From Pseudomonas sp. SCB32 (GTDB lineage Bacteria > Pseudomonadota > Gammaproteobacteria > Pseudomonadales > Pseudomonadaceae), in contig NZ_CP045118.1 in assembly GCF_009189165.1 (NCBI RefSeq), forward strand, positions 3,348,001-3,412,000: a stretch of DNA of 64,000 nt, in the 5' to 3' direction. The translations under genes and the position numbers were made by a program. The notes beneath the pieces were generated by a model. The model had not been told where the DNA came from, ran no database searches, and saw only the letters and a program-made list of their open reading frames with translations. Position 1 is the stretch's first letter, and each line of letters opens with the position of its first letter. Positions 32,170-40,439 of this stretch are shown here, piece after piece.

Positions 32170-32300
32170 CATCGCGGGCATGGCCCGCTCCTACATTGTT
32201 TCTGGGTCCCCGCGTTCGCGGGGAAGACGATTGCGGAGCGCGGTGCACGACATCGTCACTCCCGCGAACGCGGGAGCCCAAAAGACAGTTGCTCCTACAG
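32170..32300. repeat. Inverted copy of the composite repeat of 871-1020
   Basis: Read on the minus strand it gives GTAGGAGCAACTGTCTTTTG, CTCCCGCGTTCGCGGGAG, then CCCCGCGAACGCGGGG, ACCCAGAAACAA and GTAGGAGCGGGCCATGCCCG. The order of parts equals that at 871-1020. It separates the anti-sigma gene from the asparaginase gene. Confidence 0.75.
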
Positions 32301-32336
32301 GTTCGTGCGTCCCCGGGAGTGGAGGCGCGCCACGGA

Positions 32337-33329
32337 TCAGCCGTAGACGCGCTCGCCGCACAGGTCGAGGGTGAACAGACGCTCCACCTCGGATGGAGCC
32401 AAGCCACTGCCCAGCAGGCTGAACAGCTTGCCCAGCGCAGCCTCGCGGGTCATGCCGCCACCGGAAACCAGCCCCGCATCACGCAAGCGACTGCCAGCGG
32501 CATAGATATCGAAAGCCACATGCCCCTGCGGGCACTGACTGATCGCCGCCAGCACTACGCCACGGGCATGGGCCTCGCGCAGCGCGGCCAGCAGCTCCTC
32601 GTTGTCCGAAGGGCCGGTACCGCTGCCGTAGCACTCCAGCAGCAGCGCCTGCACGCCGCTGCCCAGCAGCGCGCGCAAGTGTTCGGCGCGCAGGCCGGGG
32701 AACAGCGGCAGCACGGCGAGATTCACGCTTTGGCGCGGGTGGCGGTAATCCAGTGCAGCGGGAAGCGATTCGGCACGCTCGCCGTGGCGTTCGCGCGGCA
32801 GTACGGCGAAGGCGTCGAAGGCCTCGCTGCGCAGCTTGGTGACGCGGGCGCCGTGCATCAGCTCGCCGTTGAAGTACAGCCAGACACCCTCCGGCACGCC
32901 GGCCTGCAGGGTCGCCAGCGCACCATGGAGATTGCCGCAGGCATCGCTGCCGGGCGCGTCCATGGGCTGCATGGAGCCAGTCAGCACGACGGGCACGTCC
33001 AGGCCGAGCAACAGGAAGGACAACGCAGCCGCGCTATAGGCCAGGGTGTCGGTGCCATGCAGCACCAGCACGCCGTCATGGCGGCCCTGCTCCACCGCCG
33101 AGACAATCGCGTCGCGCATGGCCAGCCAGTTGGTCTGGGTCATGTTGGCACTGTCGAGCAGCGGCTGCAGTTCAGCGAAGCGCCAGGCAAGGCTGATCGC
33201 GTCCCGGCCCTTCAGCTGCTCACGCATCCGCGCCTCGAAGCCGCCGGCCGGCGCCAGGCCTTCGGCGGTCTGCAGCATGCCGATGGTGCCACCGGTATAG
33301 AGGACGAAAAGGTTCTTCACGCAACGCAT
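32337..33329 (-). CDS. ansA: L-asparaginase, type I
   Basis: A 330-residue asparaginase without a signal peptide, thus a cytoplasmic type I enzyme hydrolysing asparagine to aspartate and ammonia. The first catalytic Thr is in LYTGGTIGML and the second in VLHGTDTLAYSA; TGSMQPMDAPGSDACGNLHG is also family-typical. The ATG at 33329 (MRCVKNLF) follows AAGGG with good spacing, while upstream codons of the open frame are not conserved-looking. It is co-directional with the AgcS gene 100 bp upstream, from which a terminator separates it. Confidence 0.92.
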   Translation of the reverse strand: MRCVKNLFVLYTGGTIGMLQTAEGLAPAGGFEARMREQLKGRDAISLAWRFAELQPLLDSANMTQTNWLAMRDAIVSAVEQGRHDGVLVLHGTDTLAYSAAALSFLLLGLDVPVVLTGSMQPMDAPGSDACGNLHGALATLQAGVPEGVWLYFNGELMHGARVTKLRSEAFDAFAVLPRERHGERAESLPAALDYRHPRQSVNLAVLPLFPGLRAEHLRALLGSGVQALLLECYGSGTGPSDNEELLAALREAHARGVVLAAISQCPQGHVAFDIYAAGSRLRDAGLVSGGGMTREAALGKLFSLLGSGLAPSEVERLFTLDLCGERVYG

Positions 33330-33365
33330 GCCAGTGCCCTTGCAGGAAAAATCTGAGGATAAACC

Positions 33366-33395
33366 GCAAGGCCGGGAGAAGTCCCGGCCTTGCGT
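33366..33395 (-). terminator. Terminator of the AgcS gene
   Basis: GCAAGGCCGGGA (33367-33378) and TCCCGGCCTTGC (33383-33394) form a perfect 12-bp stem. On the minus strand it is followed by a T-rich stretch, GGTTTATCC and then ATTTTTCC. Confidence 0.8.
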
Positions 33396-33432
33396 ATCAG
33401 ACCTTGGTCCGAGGATCAGGGTCGGATGGCTT

Positions 33433-34875
33433 TCAGCCCTGGGCCGGCAGGCTGCCGTGGGCCGGAGCGGTGGCGTTGACCTTGTGGGCGTCGCGCCAGG
33501 CATCGTGGTCGATGTCCAGGTCGGCGAACTTGCTGGCGTCGAACACCGGACGCTCGATGCCGGCGGCGCGCTGCTCGTCGTAGTCGCGCATCACGCGCAG
33601 GCCGGTCTTGATCAGCATCGCCAGGGCCACCAGGTTGACGAAGGCCAGGCAGGTCATGGTGATGTCGGCGAAGGCGAACACGGTGCCCAGGTTCTGCATC
33701 GAGCCCCAGAGGATCAGGCCCAGCACCAGTACGCGGAAGGCGATCAGCGCGGTGCGGCTACGGCCGACGATGAACTGCAGGGCGTTCTCGCCGAGGTAGT
33801 AGTTGTAGGTGATGCAGGTGAACACGAACAGCGACAGCGCGACGCTGACGAAAATGCGGCCCCAGTCACCGACCACGGCGGCCAGCGAGTTCTGGGTCAG
33901 GGTGATGCCGTCGCCTTCGAAGCCGGGGGTGTAGAAGCCCGAAAGCAGGATCAGCAGCGCGGTGCAGGTGCAGATGACGAAGGTGTCGAGGAACACGCTG
34001 AACGCCTGGACCACGCCCTGGGACGCCGGGTGACGCACGGCGGCGACGGCGGCCACGTTCGGCGCACTGCCCAGGCCCGCTTCGTTGGCGAACACGCCAC
34101 GCTTCACGCCCATCACGATGGCGCTGCCCAGCAGGCCGGCGAAGGCCGGCTCAAGGCCGAATGCGCTCTTCACGATGGTGGTCAGCATGTCCGGCACCAG
34201 CTCGATCTGGGTGACGATCACGTACAGGGTCACGGCGATGTAGGCGAGGGTCTTGACCGGCACCAGCAGGTCGGACACGGCCGCGATGCGCTGGATGCCG
34301 CCGAAGAACACGATGGCCAGCAGCACGGCCAGGCCGATGCCGGAGTACAGCACCGGGATGTGGAAGGCGTTCTGCAGCGAGTGGGTCACGGTGAAGGCTT
34401 GCAGGCCGTTGAAGGCGAAGCCGTAGGTGACCAGCAGCAGGACCGCGAAGGTCATGGCCATCCAGCGCAGCTTCAGGCCGTGCTGGATGTAGTAGGCCGG
34501 GCCGCCACGGTACAAGCCGTCGCCGTCGCTGCGCTTGTAGACCTGGGCCAGGGTGCATTCGAAGAAGCTGCTGGACATGCCCACCAGCGCGGTGACCCAC
34601 ATCCAGAACACGGCACCCGGACCACCCAGGGTCACGGCGATGCCGACACCGGCGATGTTACCGGCGCCCACGCGGCCGGCGAGCGACAGCATCAGGGCCT
34701 GGAAGGAGCTCAGTTGGCCAGCCTGGCCGCGGATCGATTCCTTGAACACACCGAACATGTGGCCGAAATGGCGGAACTGGACGAAGCGGGAGCGAATGGT
34801 GAAATACGCGCCGAGTCCGACGATGAGGACGATGAGGACTTTCCCGGAGAGGAAATCGTTGATCGCGTCGAGCAT
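33433..34875 (-). CDS. Alanine/glycine:cation symporter (AgcS family)
   Basis: A 480-residue inner-membrane sodium or proton symporter. The family signature SLAGRVGAGNIAGVGIAVTLGGPGAVFWMW is complete, followed by YKRSDGDGLYRGGPAYYIQ and the central GVKRGVFANEAGLGSAPNVA. It imports alanine or glycine, which suits the neighbouring asparaginase and XRE regulator gene. The C-terminus is hydrophilic. A strong terminator follows. The 168 bp before it separate it from the divergent regulator. Confidence 0.92.
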   Translation of the reverse strand: MLDAINDFLSGKVLIVLIVGLGAYFTIRSRFVQFRHFGHMFGVFKESIRGQAGQLSSFQALMLSLAGRVGAGNIAGVGIAVTLGGPGAVFWMWVTALVGMSSSFFECTLAQVYKRSDGDGLYRGGPAYYIQHGLKLRWMAMTFAVLLLVTYGFAFNGLQAFTVTHSLQNAFHIPVLYSGIGLAVLLAIVFFGGIQRIAAVSDLLVPVKTLAYIAVTLYVIVTQIELVPDMLTTIVKSAFGLEPAFAGLLGSAIVMGVKRGVFANEAGLGSAPNVAAVAAVRHPASQGVVQAFSVFLDTFVICTCTALLILLSGFYTPGFEGDGITLTQNSLAAVVGDWGRIFVSVALSLFVFTCITYNYYLGENALQFIVGRSRTALIAFRVLVLGLILWGSMQNLGTVFAFADITMTCLAFVNLVALAMLIKTGLRVMRDYDEQRAAGIERPVFDASKFADLDIDHDAWRDAHKVNATAPAHGSLPAQG

Positions 34876-35043
34876 GTGTTGGGGCCTCGATTGTTATTGT
34901 GGGAGCACGGACCTGGGGCTGGCCCGCTCACTGGGGGCGCATGGTTGCGCTCGAAGCCTGTCGAAACAATTTCGCGGCTTGTTCCGAGTTGATGCTACCT
35001 GACGCTATAATTGCGCCAGTCGCATCAGCCTGAACTAAGCCCC

Positions 35044-35862
35044 ATGTCCGAAAACCTCGGCCCCAACCTGAAGCTCCTGTGCAGCCACTACCGCTCTATC
35101 TCGGAGGTTTGCCGGAAGCTCGCGATCAACCGCGCGCAGTTCAACAAGTACCTCGGCGGGCAGAGCCAGCCCACCGCGTACAACCTCAAGAGAATTGGGG
35201 ATTTCTTCGGCGTCGAGGATTACGAGCTGCAATTGCCGCCCGAACAGTTCGCCCGCCTGATCGGTGCGCGCGGCACGTCCCAGGCCAACATCCAGCGCGG
35301 CGATCCTCTGCTGGAAATGCTCCGCCCGCTGCGCGACCACGCGGGCAACCTGTCGCGCTACTGCGGCTACTACTTCGAATACTCCAACTGCATGTCGGTG
35401 CCCGGCTCGATCCTGCTGTCGCTGGTGCACCTGTACGAGGAGGACGGCAATTTCCTCTTCGAGCGCCAGGAACGCCAGGAGCGCTCCAGCAGCACCGACG
35501 TGCAGGCCGAGGACTGGGTCCGCTGCCGCTACCTGGGTGCGGCCTTCCAGCTGCAGGACCGGGTGTTCCTGATGGACTACGAGTCGCTCACGGTCAACGA
35601 GATGAGCCAGACCATCCTCATCCCCAGTTTCAAGAGCCGCATCAACCGCCTGAACGGGCTGAAGACGGGGGTCTCCAGCGGCGACCGCCGCACCCCGGCG
35701 TGCACCCGCGTGGTATGGGAATACCTGGGGCCGGAGATCAACCGGATCAGCGCCTACCGCCAGGTCAAGCTGTACCAGCCGGATGATCCGCGCATCGATG
35801 ACGACGTGCGCCAGCGGTTGTCGGTGGGGCCGATCCGGCATGGGTTGTTCGAGATCGAGTAG
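35044..35862 (+). CDS. XRE-type HTH regulator
   Basis: A 272-residue protein. The N-terminal helix-turn-helix (SISEVCRKLAINRAQFNKYL, GGQSQPTAYNLKRIGDFFGV) is of the Cro/CI type. The remaining 200 residues (LSRYCGYYFEYSNCMSVPGS, MSQTILIPSFKSRINRLNGL) form a conserved-looking ligand or oligomerisation domain found with this HTH in proteobacteria. The ATG at 35044 (MSENLGPN) is preferred to an upstream in-frame start at 35011. It is divergent from agcS and may control it; the effector is unknown. Confidence 0.8.
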   Translation: MSENLGPNLKLLCSHYRSISEVCRKLAINRAQFNKYLGGQSQPTAYNLKRIGDFFGVEDYELQLPPEQFARLIGARGTSQANIQRGDPLLEMLRPLRDHAGNLSRYCGYYFEYSNCMSVPGSILLSLVHLYEEDGNFLFERQERQERSSSTDVQAEDWVRCRYLGAAFQLQDRVFLMDYESLTVNEMSQTILIPSFKSRINRLNGLKTGVSSGDRRTPACTRVVWEYLGPEINRISAYRQVKLYQPDDPRIDDDVRQRLSVGPIRHGLFEIE

Positions 35863-35874
35863 CGCCGGCTTTTT

Positions 35875-36000
35875 GTAGGAGCGGGCCATGCCCGCGAATG
35901 CCCGAGCGCAGGAACGTCGCAGGCGGCGGGTAAGGCTGGCAATGGAGAGCTTTCGTAGGAGAGGACCTTGTCCGCGATCGCGGGCATGGCCCGCTCCTAC
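35875..36000. repeat. Cluster of REP-type hairpins
   Basis: GTAGGAGCGGGCCATGCCCGCG at 35875-35897, then a back-to-back pair at 35955-36000 (GTAGGAGAGGACCTTGTCCG facing CGGGCATGGCCCGCTCCTAC). The paired form is the usual mobile unit of such elements. Confidence 0.8.
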
Positions 36001-36016
36001 AGGGCTTGTGCCCGCC

Positions 36017-36934
36017 CTACCCCTTGCGGCTCTGCAGCCAGGCCGCCGCCAGCCCGCTGCCGCAGATCACGGCAATCCCCAGCAGCGCCGAAGGCTCCGG
36101 CGCGTGACCGAAGACCACCAGGCCCAGCAACCCGGCGAAGATGATCTGGCAGTAGCTGAACGGCGCCAGCAGCGCCGGCGCGGCATGGCGGAAGGCTTGG
36201 GTCAGGGCCAGGTGCGCGGTCATCCCGCAGGTGCCCAGCGCCAGCATCAGCAACGCGTGCCCCGGACTTGGCCACTGCCAGAAGAACGGCACCAGGGCGC
36301 TGACGATCAGGGTATTGAACAGCCCAGCGAAGAAGTTGCTGGTGGTGGCGCTGTCCACCCGGCTGAGATGGCGCGTCAGCAGCTGGTAGCAGCTGAAGCA
36401 CAAGGCCGAACAGAACGGCAGCAACACCGCCGGGGTGAACAGCGCGCCACCGGGGTGGACGATGATCAGCACGCCGATGAAGCCGACGACCACCGCCGCC
36501 CACTGGCCCCGGCTGACCCGCTCACCCAGCAGCGGTACGGACAACGCGGTTACCAGCAGCGGCGAGAGGAAGTTCACCGAGGTCGCCTCGGCCAGCGGGA
36601 TGTACTGCAGCCCCGTGGTGAAGAAGAAACTGGTGCCCAGCAGGCACAGCGCCCGCGCGGCCTGCAACAGCGGATGACGGGTACGCAATACGCCCAGGCC
36701 CGAACGCGGCAGGAAGATGCCGGCCATCAGCAGCGTATGCACCACGTAGCGCGCCCAGACCACCATGACGATCGGGTAGATGCCGGCCAGGTACTTGGAG
36801 AGCGCGTCATGGCTGGAGAACAGGAAGGTGGCCAGGACGATGAGCAGGATGCCCTTCAGCGGCTGGTGGGCGCCGGACAACGGCGATTGCGGGGTACTCA
36901 TCGGCTTGGGCGTGTGGCTGGTGGAAACGGGCAC
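36017..36934 (-). CDS. EamA/DMT-family transporter
   Basis: A 305-residue membrane protein with ten hydrophobic segments. Features of the EamA family are ILLIVLATFLFSSHDALSKY, the IPLAEATSVNFLSPLLVTAL segment of half one, and RHAAPALLAPFSYCQIIFAG with LGLVVFGHAPEPSALLGIAV in half two. The GTG at 36934 and the ATG at 36901 (MSTPQSPL) are both possible; neither has a clear ribosome site. Substrate unknown; it stands alone between repeat-rich gaps. Confidence 0.83.
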   Translation of the reverse strand: MPVSTSHTPKPMSTPQSPLSGAHQPLKGILLIVLATFLFSSHDALSKYLAGIYPIVMVVWARYVVHTLLMAGIFLPRSGLGVLRTRHPLLQAARALCLLGTSFFFTTGLQYIPLAEATSVNFLSPLLVTALSVPLLGERVSRGQWAAVVVGFIGVLIIVHPGGALFTPAVLLPFCSALCFSCYQLLTRHLSRVDSATTSNFFAGLFNTLIVSALVPFFWQWPSPGHALLMLALGTCGMTAHLALTQAFRHAAPALLAPFSYCQIIFAGLLGLVVFGHAPEPSALLGIAVICGSGLAAAWLQSRKG

Positions 36935-37459
36935 GACAGACTACCCAAGAAGTACGCCGGAAGCACCCACGACCTCGCCCCTCACCCACCGCGCCGTGCT
37001 GGCGTAGGGCCTATGACGCTCCGAGTTATACGCAGACTTTCGTGGTACCAGGGGTGCCGAGTCAGATCACAAAGCTGGCAATCAGGCGGGGTAAATAGGC
37101 GGAATCGGGAATCCCATCGCGGACGGAGTCCGCTCCTGCAAGATCAAAGGCCCCTCACCCTGACCCTCTGGGAGACGACGGCATGGATGCAGGAGGTAGA
37201 GCGACGCAGGATGCCAAAGCTGAGGCTGGGGTGAGGGGAAGCGCAGGCAGGGATTAACCCGGTAGACGACAGTTGCTCCTACGAGAGCAACGCGTGCCTC
37301 GTTACCTGTAGGAGCGGACTCCGTCCGCGATGCCTTTGCACTTCGCAGGGTGTGCTTTTCATACGGAATCAAGGTGCAGCGTTATCCGCCTGGACGGGTA
37401 CCGTTTCGCCCTACGCCATCCTGCGAACCTTTCAAAGACCGTTGTCCCCGCACAGGGCA
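36935..37459. other. Repeat-rich non-coding gap
   Basis: Contains a GTAGGGCCTATGACGC / GTTATACGC piece (37003-37035), REP-like CGCGGACGGAGTCCGCTCC hairpins at 37110-37140 and 37306-37331, and a diverged CCCTCACCCTGACCCTCTGG element at 37147. No gene is supported. Confidence 0.65.
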
Positions 37460-37487
37460 CAAAAGAAAGCCCCGGCATGCCGGGGCT
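37460..37487 (-). terminator. Terminator of the PilU-like gene
   Basis: AGCCCCGGCATGCCGGGGCT (37468-37487) is a perfect palindrome; on the minus strand it is followed by TTCTTTTG. Confidence 0.8.
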
Positions 37488-37507
37488 CTTCATCGACGGA
37501 GCGCGAC

Positions 37508-38725
37508 CTATTGCCCGGCCTGCTTGCTCTCCGCGTCCTCGGCCTCGATCTCTTCCAGTGCCAGCTCCAACCCCCAGCTGGAGGCTTCCGTCACCGGAGC
37601 CGCCGCAGCAACGGACGCCGGCGCGGGGGCGGCAGCTGCCGCGGAGTTGGTCACCATGGCCGGGTTGTCCTTGTAGAGCTTGAGTTTCAGACGCAGGTTG
37701 TTCGCCGAGTCGGCGTTCTTCACCGCTTCGTCTTCACTGATCGCCCCTTCCACCGCCAGGTCGAACAGCGCCTGGTCGAAGGTCTGCATGCCCAGGGCGC
37801 GGGACTTGTCCATGATTTCCTTGATCGAGCTGAAGTCACCGCGCTTGATGATGTCGCTGATGGTCGCCGTGCCCAGCAGCACTTCCACCGCGGCGCGACG
37901 CTTGCCGTCCTGGGTGCGTACCAGGCGCTGGGAAACGAAGGCCTTGAGGTTGTTGCCCAGGTCGTTGAGCAGTTGCGGCCGGCGCTCCTCGGGGAAGAAG
38001 TTGATGATGCGGTCCAGCGCCTGGTTGGCGTTGTTGGCGTGCAAGGTGGAGATCGCCAGGTGGCCGGTGTCGGCGAAGGCCAGGGCGTGCTCCATGGTCT
38101 CGCGGTCGCGGATCTCGCCGATCAGGATCACATCCGGCGCCTGGCGCAGGGTGTTCTTCAGCGCGGCATGGAAGCTGCGGGTGTCCACGCCCACTTCGCG
38201 CTGGTTGATGATCGACTTGCGGTGCCGGTGCACGTACTCGATCGGGTCTTCGATGGTGATGATGTGGCCGCCGCTGTTGCGGTTGCGGTGGTCGATCAGC
38301 GCCGCCAGGGAAGTGGACTTGCCCGAGCCGGTACCGCCGACGAAGAGCACCAGGCCGCGCTTCTCCATGACGACCTTGAGCAGCACTTCCGGCAACTTCA
38401 GGTCTTCGAACAGCGGAATGTCCAGCTTGATGTTACGCGCCACGATGGACACTTCGTTGCGCTGCTTGAACAGGTTGATACGGAAACGGCCCACGCCCTG
38501 CACCGAAATGGCCAGGTTCATCTCCAGTTCGCGCTCAAAATCGGCACGCTGCTCCTCATCCATCAGGCCGTAGCCGATGCGCGCCACGTCACCGCTCTTG
38601 AGCGGTTCGTTGGACAGCGGCTTGAGGACCCCGTTGAACTTGGCACAGGGCGGCGCGCCGGTGGAAAGGTAGAGGTCGGAACCATCCTGGGTGGCCAGGA
38701 TCTTCAGCATCGACTGGATATCCAT
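37508..38725 (-). CDS. PilT/PilU-family type IV pilus ATPase (orphan, PilU-like)
   Basis: A 405-residue secretion-superfamily ATPase. Walker A is GGTGSGKST at 130-138, followed by HIITIEDPIEYVH (Asp box), APDVILIGEIRD (Walker B) and STLHANNANQALDRI (His box). The N-terminus (DIQSMLKILATQDGSDLYLS) and size match PilU, an accessory retraction motor of type IV pili. It is not next to another pil gene, so it is probably a paralogue of the usual pilTU pair. The C-terminus carries an Ala/Pro-rich tail (SAAAAAPAPASVAAAAP) ending in an acidic stretch. The ATG at 38725 starts the conserved part; upstream codons of the open frame are not family-like. Confidence 0.88.
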   Translation of the reverse strand: MDIQSMLKILATQDGSDLYLSTGAPPCAKFNGVLKPLSNEPLKSGDVARIGYGLMDEEQRADFERELEMNLAISVQGVGRFRINLFKQRNEVSIVARNIKLDIPLFEDLKLPEVLLKVVMEKRGLVLFVGGTGSGKSTSLAALIDHRNRNSGGHIITIEDPIEYVHRHRKSIINQREVGVDTRSFHAALKNTLRQAPDVILIGEIRDRETMEHALAFADTGHLAISTLHANNANQALDRIINFFPEERRPQLLNDLGNNLKAFVSQRLVRTQDGKRRAAVEVLLGTATISDIIKRGDFSSIKEIMDKSRALGMQTFDQALFDLAVEGAISEDEAVKNADSANNLRLKLKLYKDNPAMVTNSAAAAAPAPASVAAAAPVTEASSWGLELALEEIEAEDAESKQAGQ

Positions 38726-38913
38726 AAGAACTGCATCCGTTCGCAAGGAGAGGTGAGGGGCGTCGTCCGATTCAACGACGCCTTCGGTATCGGAATTTTC
38801 CTTCGACTCTAGGCAGCGGCCAAGTAAGGCACAATGCCACCCCCTGAAAAATGCGACGTACGTCACCGCTCCCGTACAATGCCCATCCCGCCTGACTTTC
38901 CGAGGTAATACCT

Positions 38914-39192
38914 ATGCCCGTCGCCATGGCCCGCCATATCCTGGTCAAGACCGCCGCCGAAGCCGAGCAGATCAAGCAGCGCCTGGCCCGTGGCGAGGAT
39001 TTCGCCGCGCTGGCGCGCAAGCACTCCACCTGCGCCTCCGGCAAGCGCGGCGGCGACCTGGGGGAAGTCCGCCCGGGGCAGATGGTGCGCAGCATTGACC
39101 AGGTGATTTTCAAGAAACCCGTCGGCGTAGTGCACGGTCCGGTGAAGAGCCAGTTCGGCTACCATCTGGTCGAAGTCTATTTCCGCGACTGA
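38914..39192 (+). CDS. ppiC: Parvulin-type peptidyl-prolyl isomerase PpiC
   Basis: A 92-residue single-domain parvulin. The active-site pattern is intact: MARHILVKTAAEAEQIKQRL, FAALARKHSTCASGKRGGDL, and VHGPVKSQFGYHLVEVYFRD at the end, including the two conserved His. It speeds cis-trans isomerisation of X-Pro bonds in the cytoplasm. It lies 7 bp before the YjbR-family gene and is likely the first gene of a small operon. Confidence 0.93.
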   Translation: MPVAMARHILVKTAAEAEQIKQRLARGEDFAALARKHSTCASGKRGGDLGEVRPGQMVRSIDQVIFKKPVGVVHGPVKSQFGYHLVEVYFRD

Positions 39193-39199
39193 GCCCGGT

Positions 39200-39565
39200 A
39201 TGACCCCACAACAGATCGCCCGTTTCTGCCTGCAACTGCCCGGCGCCCGCGAGGACATCAAGTGGGGCAGCAACCGCGTGTTCTCGGTGGCGGGCAACAA
39301 GATGTTCGCCATCCTCGACTTTCTCGACGAAGGTGCCGGCGGCCTGGCCTTCAAGGTCGGCCCGGAGCTGTTCCTGGGCTATGTGGACCGCCCCGGCATC
39401 CGCCCGGCCCCCTATCTGGCGCGGGCCTTCTGGGTCGCCATGCAGCGCCCCTACCCCATGGGCGAGGCTGAACTGCGCGAGGCCCTGACCCGCTCGCACC
39501 AACTGGTGGTGGCCCGCCTGCCCAAGCGGCAACGCCTGGGCCTGCTGCTGGACGACGTACTATGA
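39200..39565 (+). CDS. MmcQ/YjbR family protein
   Basis: 121 residues. The pattern FCLQLPGAREDIKWGSNRVF, KMFAILDFLDEGAGGLAFKV and the C-terminal LREALTRSHQLVVARLPKR fits the MmcQ/YjbR (CyaY-like fold) family, which is proposed to bind DNA; true function is unclear. It overlaps the next gene by four bases (ATGA) and follows ppiC by 7 bp, so all three are probably co-transcribed. Confidence 0.88.
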   Translation: MTPQQIARFCLQLPGAREDIKWGSNRVFSVAGNKMFAILDFLDEGAGGLAFKVGPELFLGYVDRPGIRPAPYLARAFWVAMQRPYPMGEAELREALTRSHQLVVARLPKRQRLGLLLDDVL

Positions 39566-40116
39566 AGACCTTGAGCTGGGAAGGTCTCTGGCACTCGCCG
39601 AACGCCAGCTGGGAGTCGCTGCAACTGGGCGACGGCAATGCGCAAAGCCAACTGCGCGCCATCGACGAAGGCGGCGGCCCGTCCTATCAGCTGGACTATG
39701 AACTCAAGTGGGATGACCACTGGCGGCTGCGCGAGGCGCGCTTTGCCGTCGAGAGCAGCCGTGGCGTGCGTCAGCTTCACCTGCTGACCGATGGCGAAGG
39801 CCACTGGCGCACGGCCGAAGGCGAAACGCTGGGCGAGCTGGAGGGTTGTCTGGATATCGACATCTGGCCCACGCCCTTCACCAATACCTTCCCGATCCGC
39901 CGTCTGAATCTGGAAGACGGCCAGCGCGTGGAACTGGCCGTGGTCTACCTGGAAGCCCCGAAGCTGAAGCCGGTGCGCATGCGCCAGGGCTATACGCGGG
40001 TGGATGCGCGGCATTACCTCTACGAAAACCTCGAAGGCACGAATTTCCAGGCACTGCTGACCGTAGACGATGACGGGCTGGTGCTCGATTACCCGACGCT
40101 GTTCCGACGGACCTGA
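39562..40116 (+). CDS. Putative glycolipid-binding family protein (PA1994-like)
   Basis: 184 residues. The pattern ending LDIDIWPTPFTNTFPIRRLN and the YTRVDARHYLYENLEGTNFQ segment match the putative glycolipid-binding family whose structure is known from P. aeruginosa PA1994. The fold resembles periplasmic lipoprotein carriers, but there is no signal peptide here, so it should be cytoplasmic. Third gene of the ppiC-yjbR operon. Confidence 0.83.
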   Translation: MKTLSWEGLWHSPNASWESLQLGDGNAQSQLRAIDEGGGPSYQLDYELKWDDHWRLREARFAVESSRGVRQLHLLTDGEGHWRTAEGETLGELEGCLDIDIWPTPFTNTFPIRRLNLEDGQRVELAVVYLEAPKLKPVRMRQGYTRVDARHYLYENLEGTNFQALLTVDDDGLVLDYPTLFRRT

Positions 40117-40119
40117 GGC

Positions 40120-40155
40120 CAATCGGCGTATAACGCGGGGCTTTATACGCCCTAC
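40120..40155. repeat. GGCGTATAACGC hairpin, second copy
   Basis: CAATCGGCGTATAACGCGGG followed by CTTTATACGCCCTACG is nearly the same as 4691-4726. Confidence 0.7.
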
Positions 40156-40232
40156 GCTCGGCCCACCACCTACCTCTTCGTCCTACGAGAGCCTCTTCGA
40201 CCGGTTTGCACGACACATCCGGCGCATTCCCT

Positions 40233-40290
40233 GTAGGAGCGAGCTTGCTCGCGAACAATGCCCCGCTGCGGAGCCAGGTTCGCGAGCAAG
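40233..40290. repeat. REP-type variant GTAGGAGCGAGCTTGCTCGCGAAC
   Basis: The first arm GTAGGAGCGAGCTTGCTCGC (40233-40252) is followed by a half copy GTTCGCGAGCAAG (40278-40290). It is a subtype with GAGC/GCTC in place of GGGC/GCCC. The rest of the 40117-40439 gap has no gene. Confidence 0.7.
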
Positions 40291-40439
40291 GACTGGGCGT
40301 CCCCCTCGGTCCTATAAAAACAGCCTCCGGAAAGAACGGCACTCATACATCCTCAAGGTAGTTCGTTAGCTTTCTTTCCTACACGCCTGGGCGGGTCCAT
40401 CATGTCTTACCCACCCGCCGTTCCGATCCAAAGCTGCAC

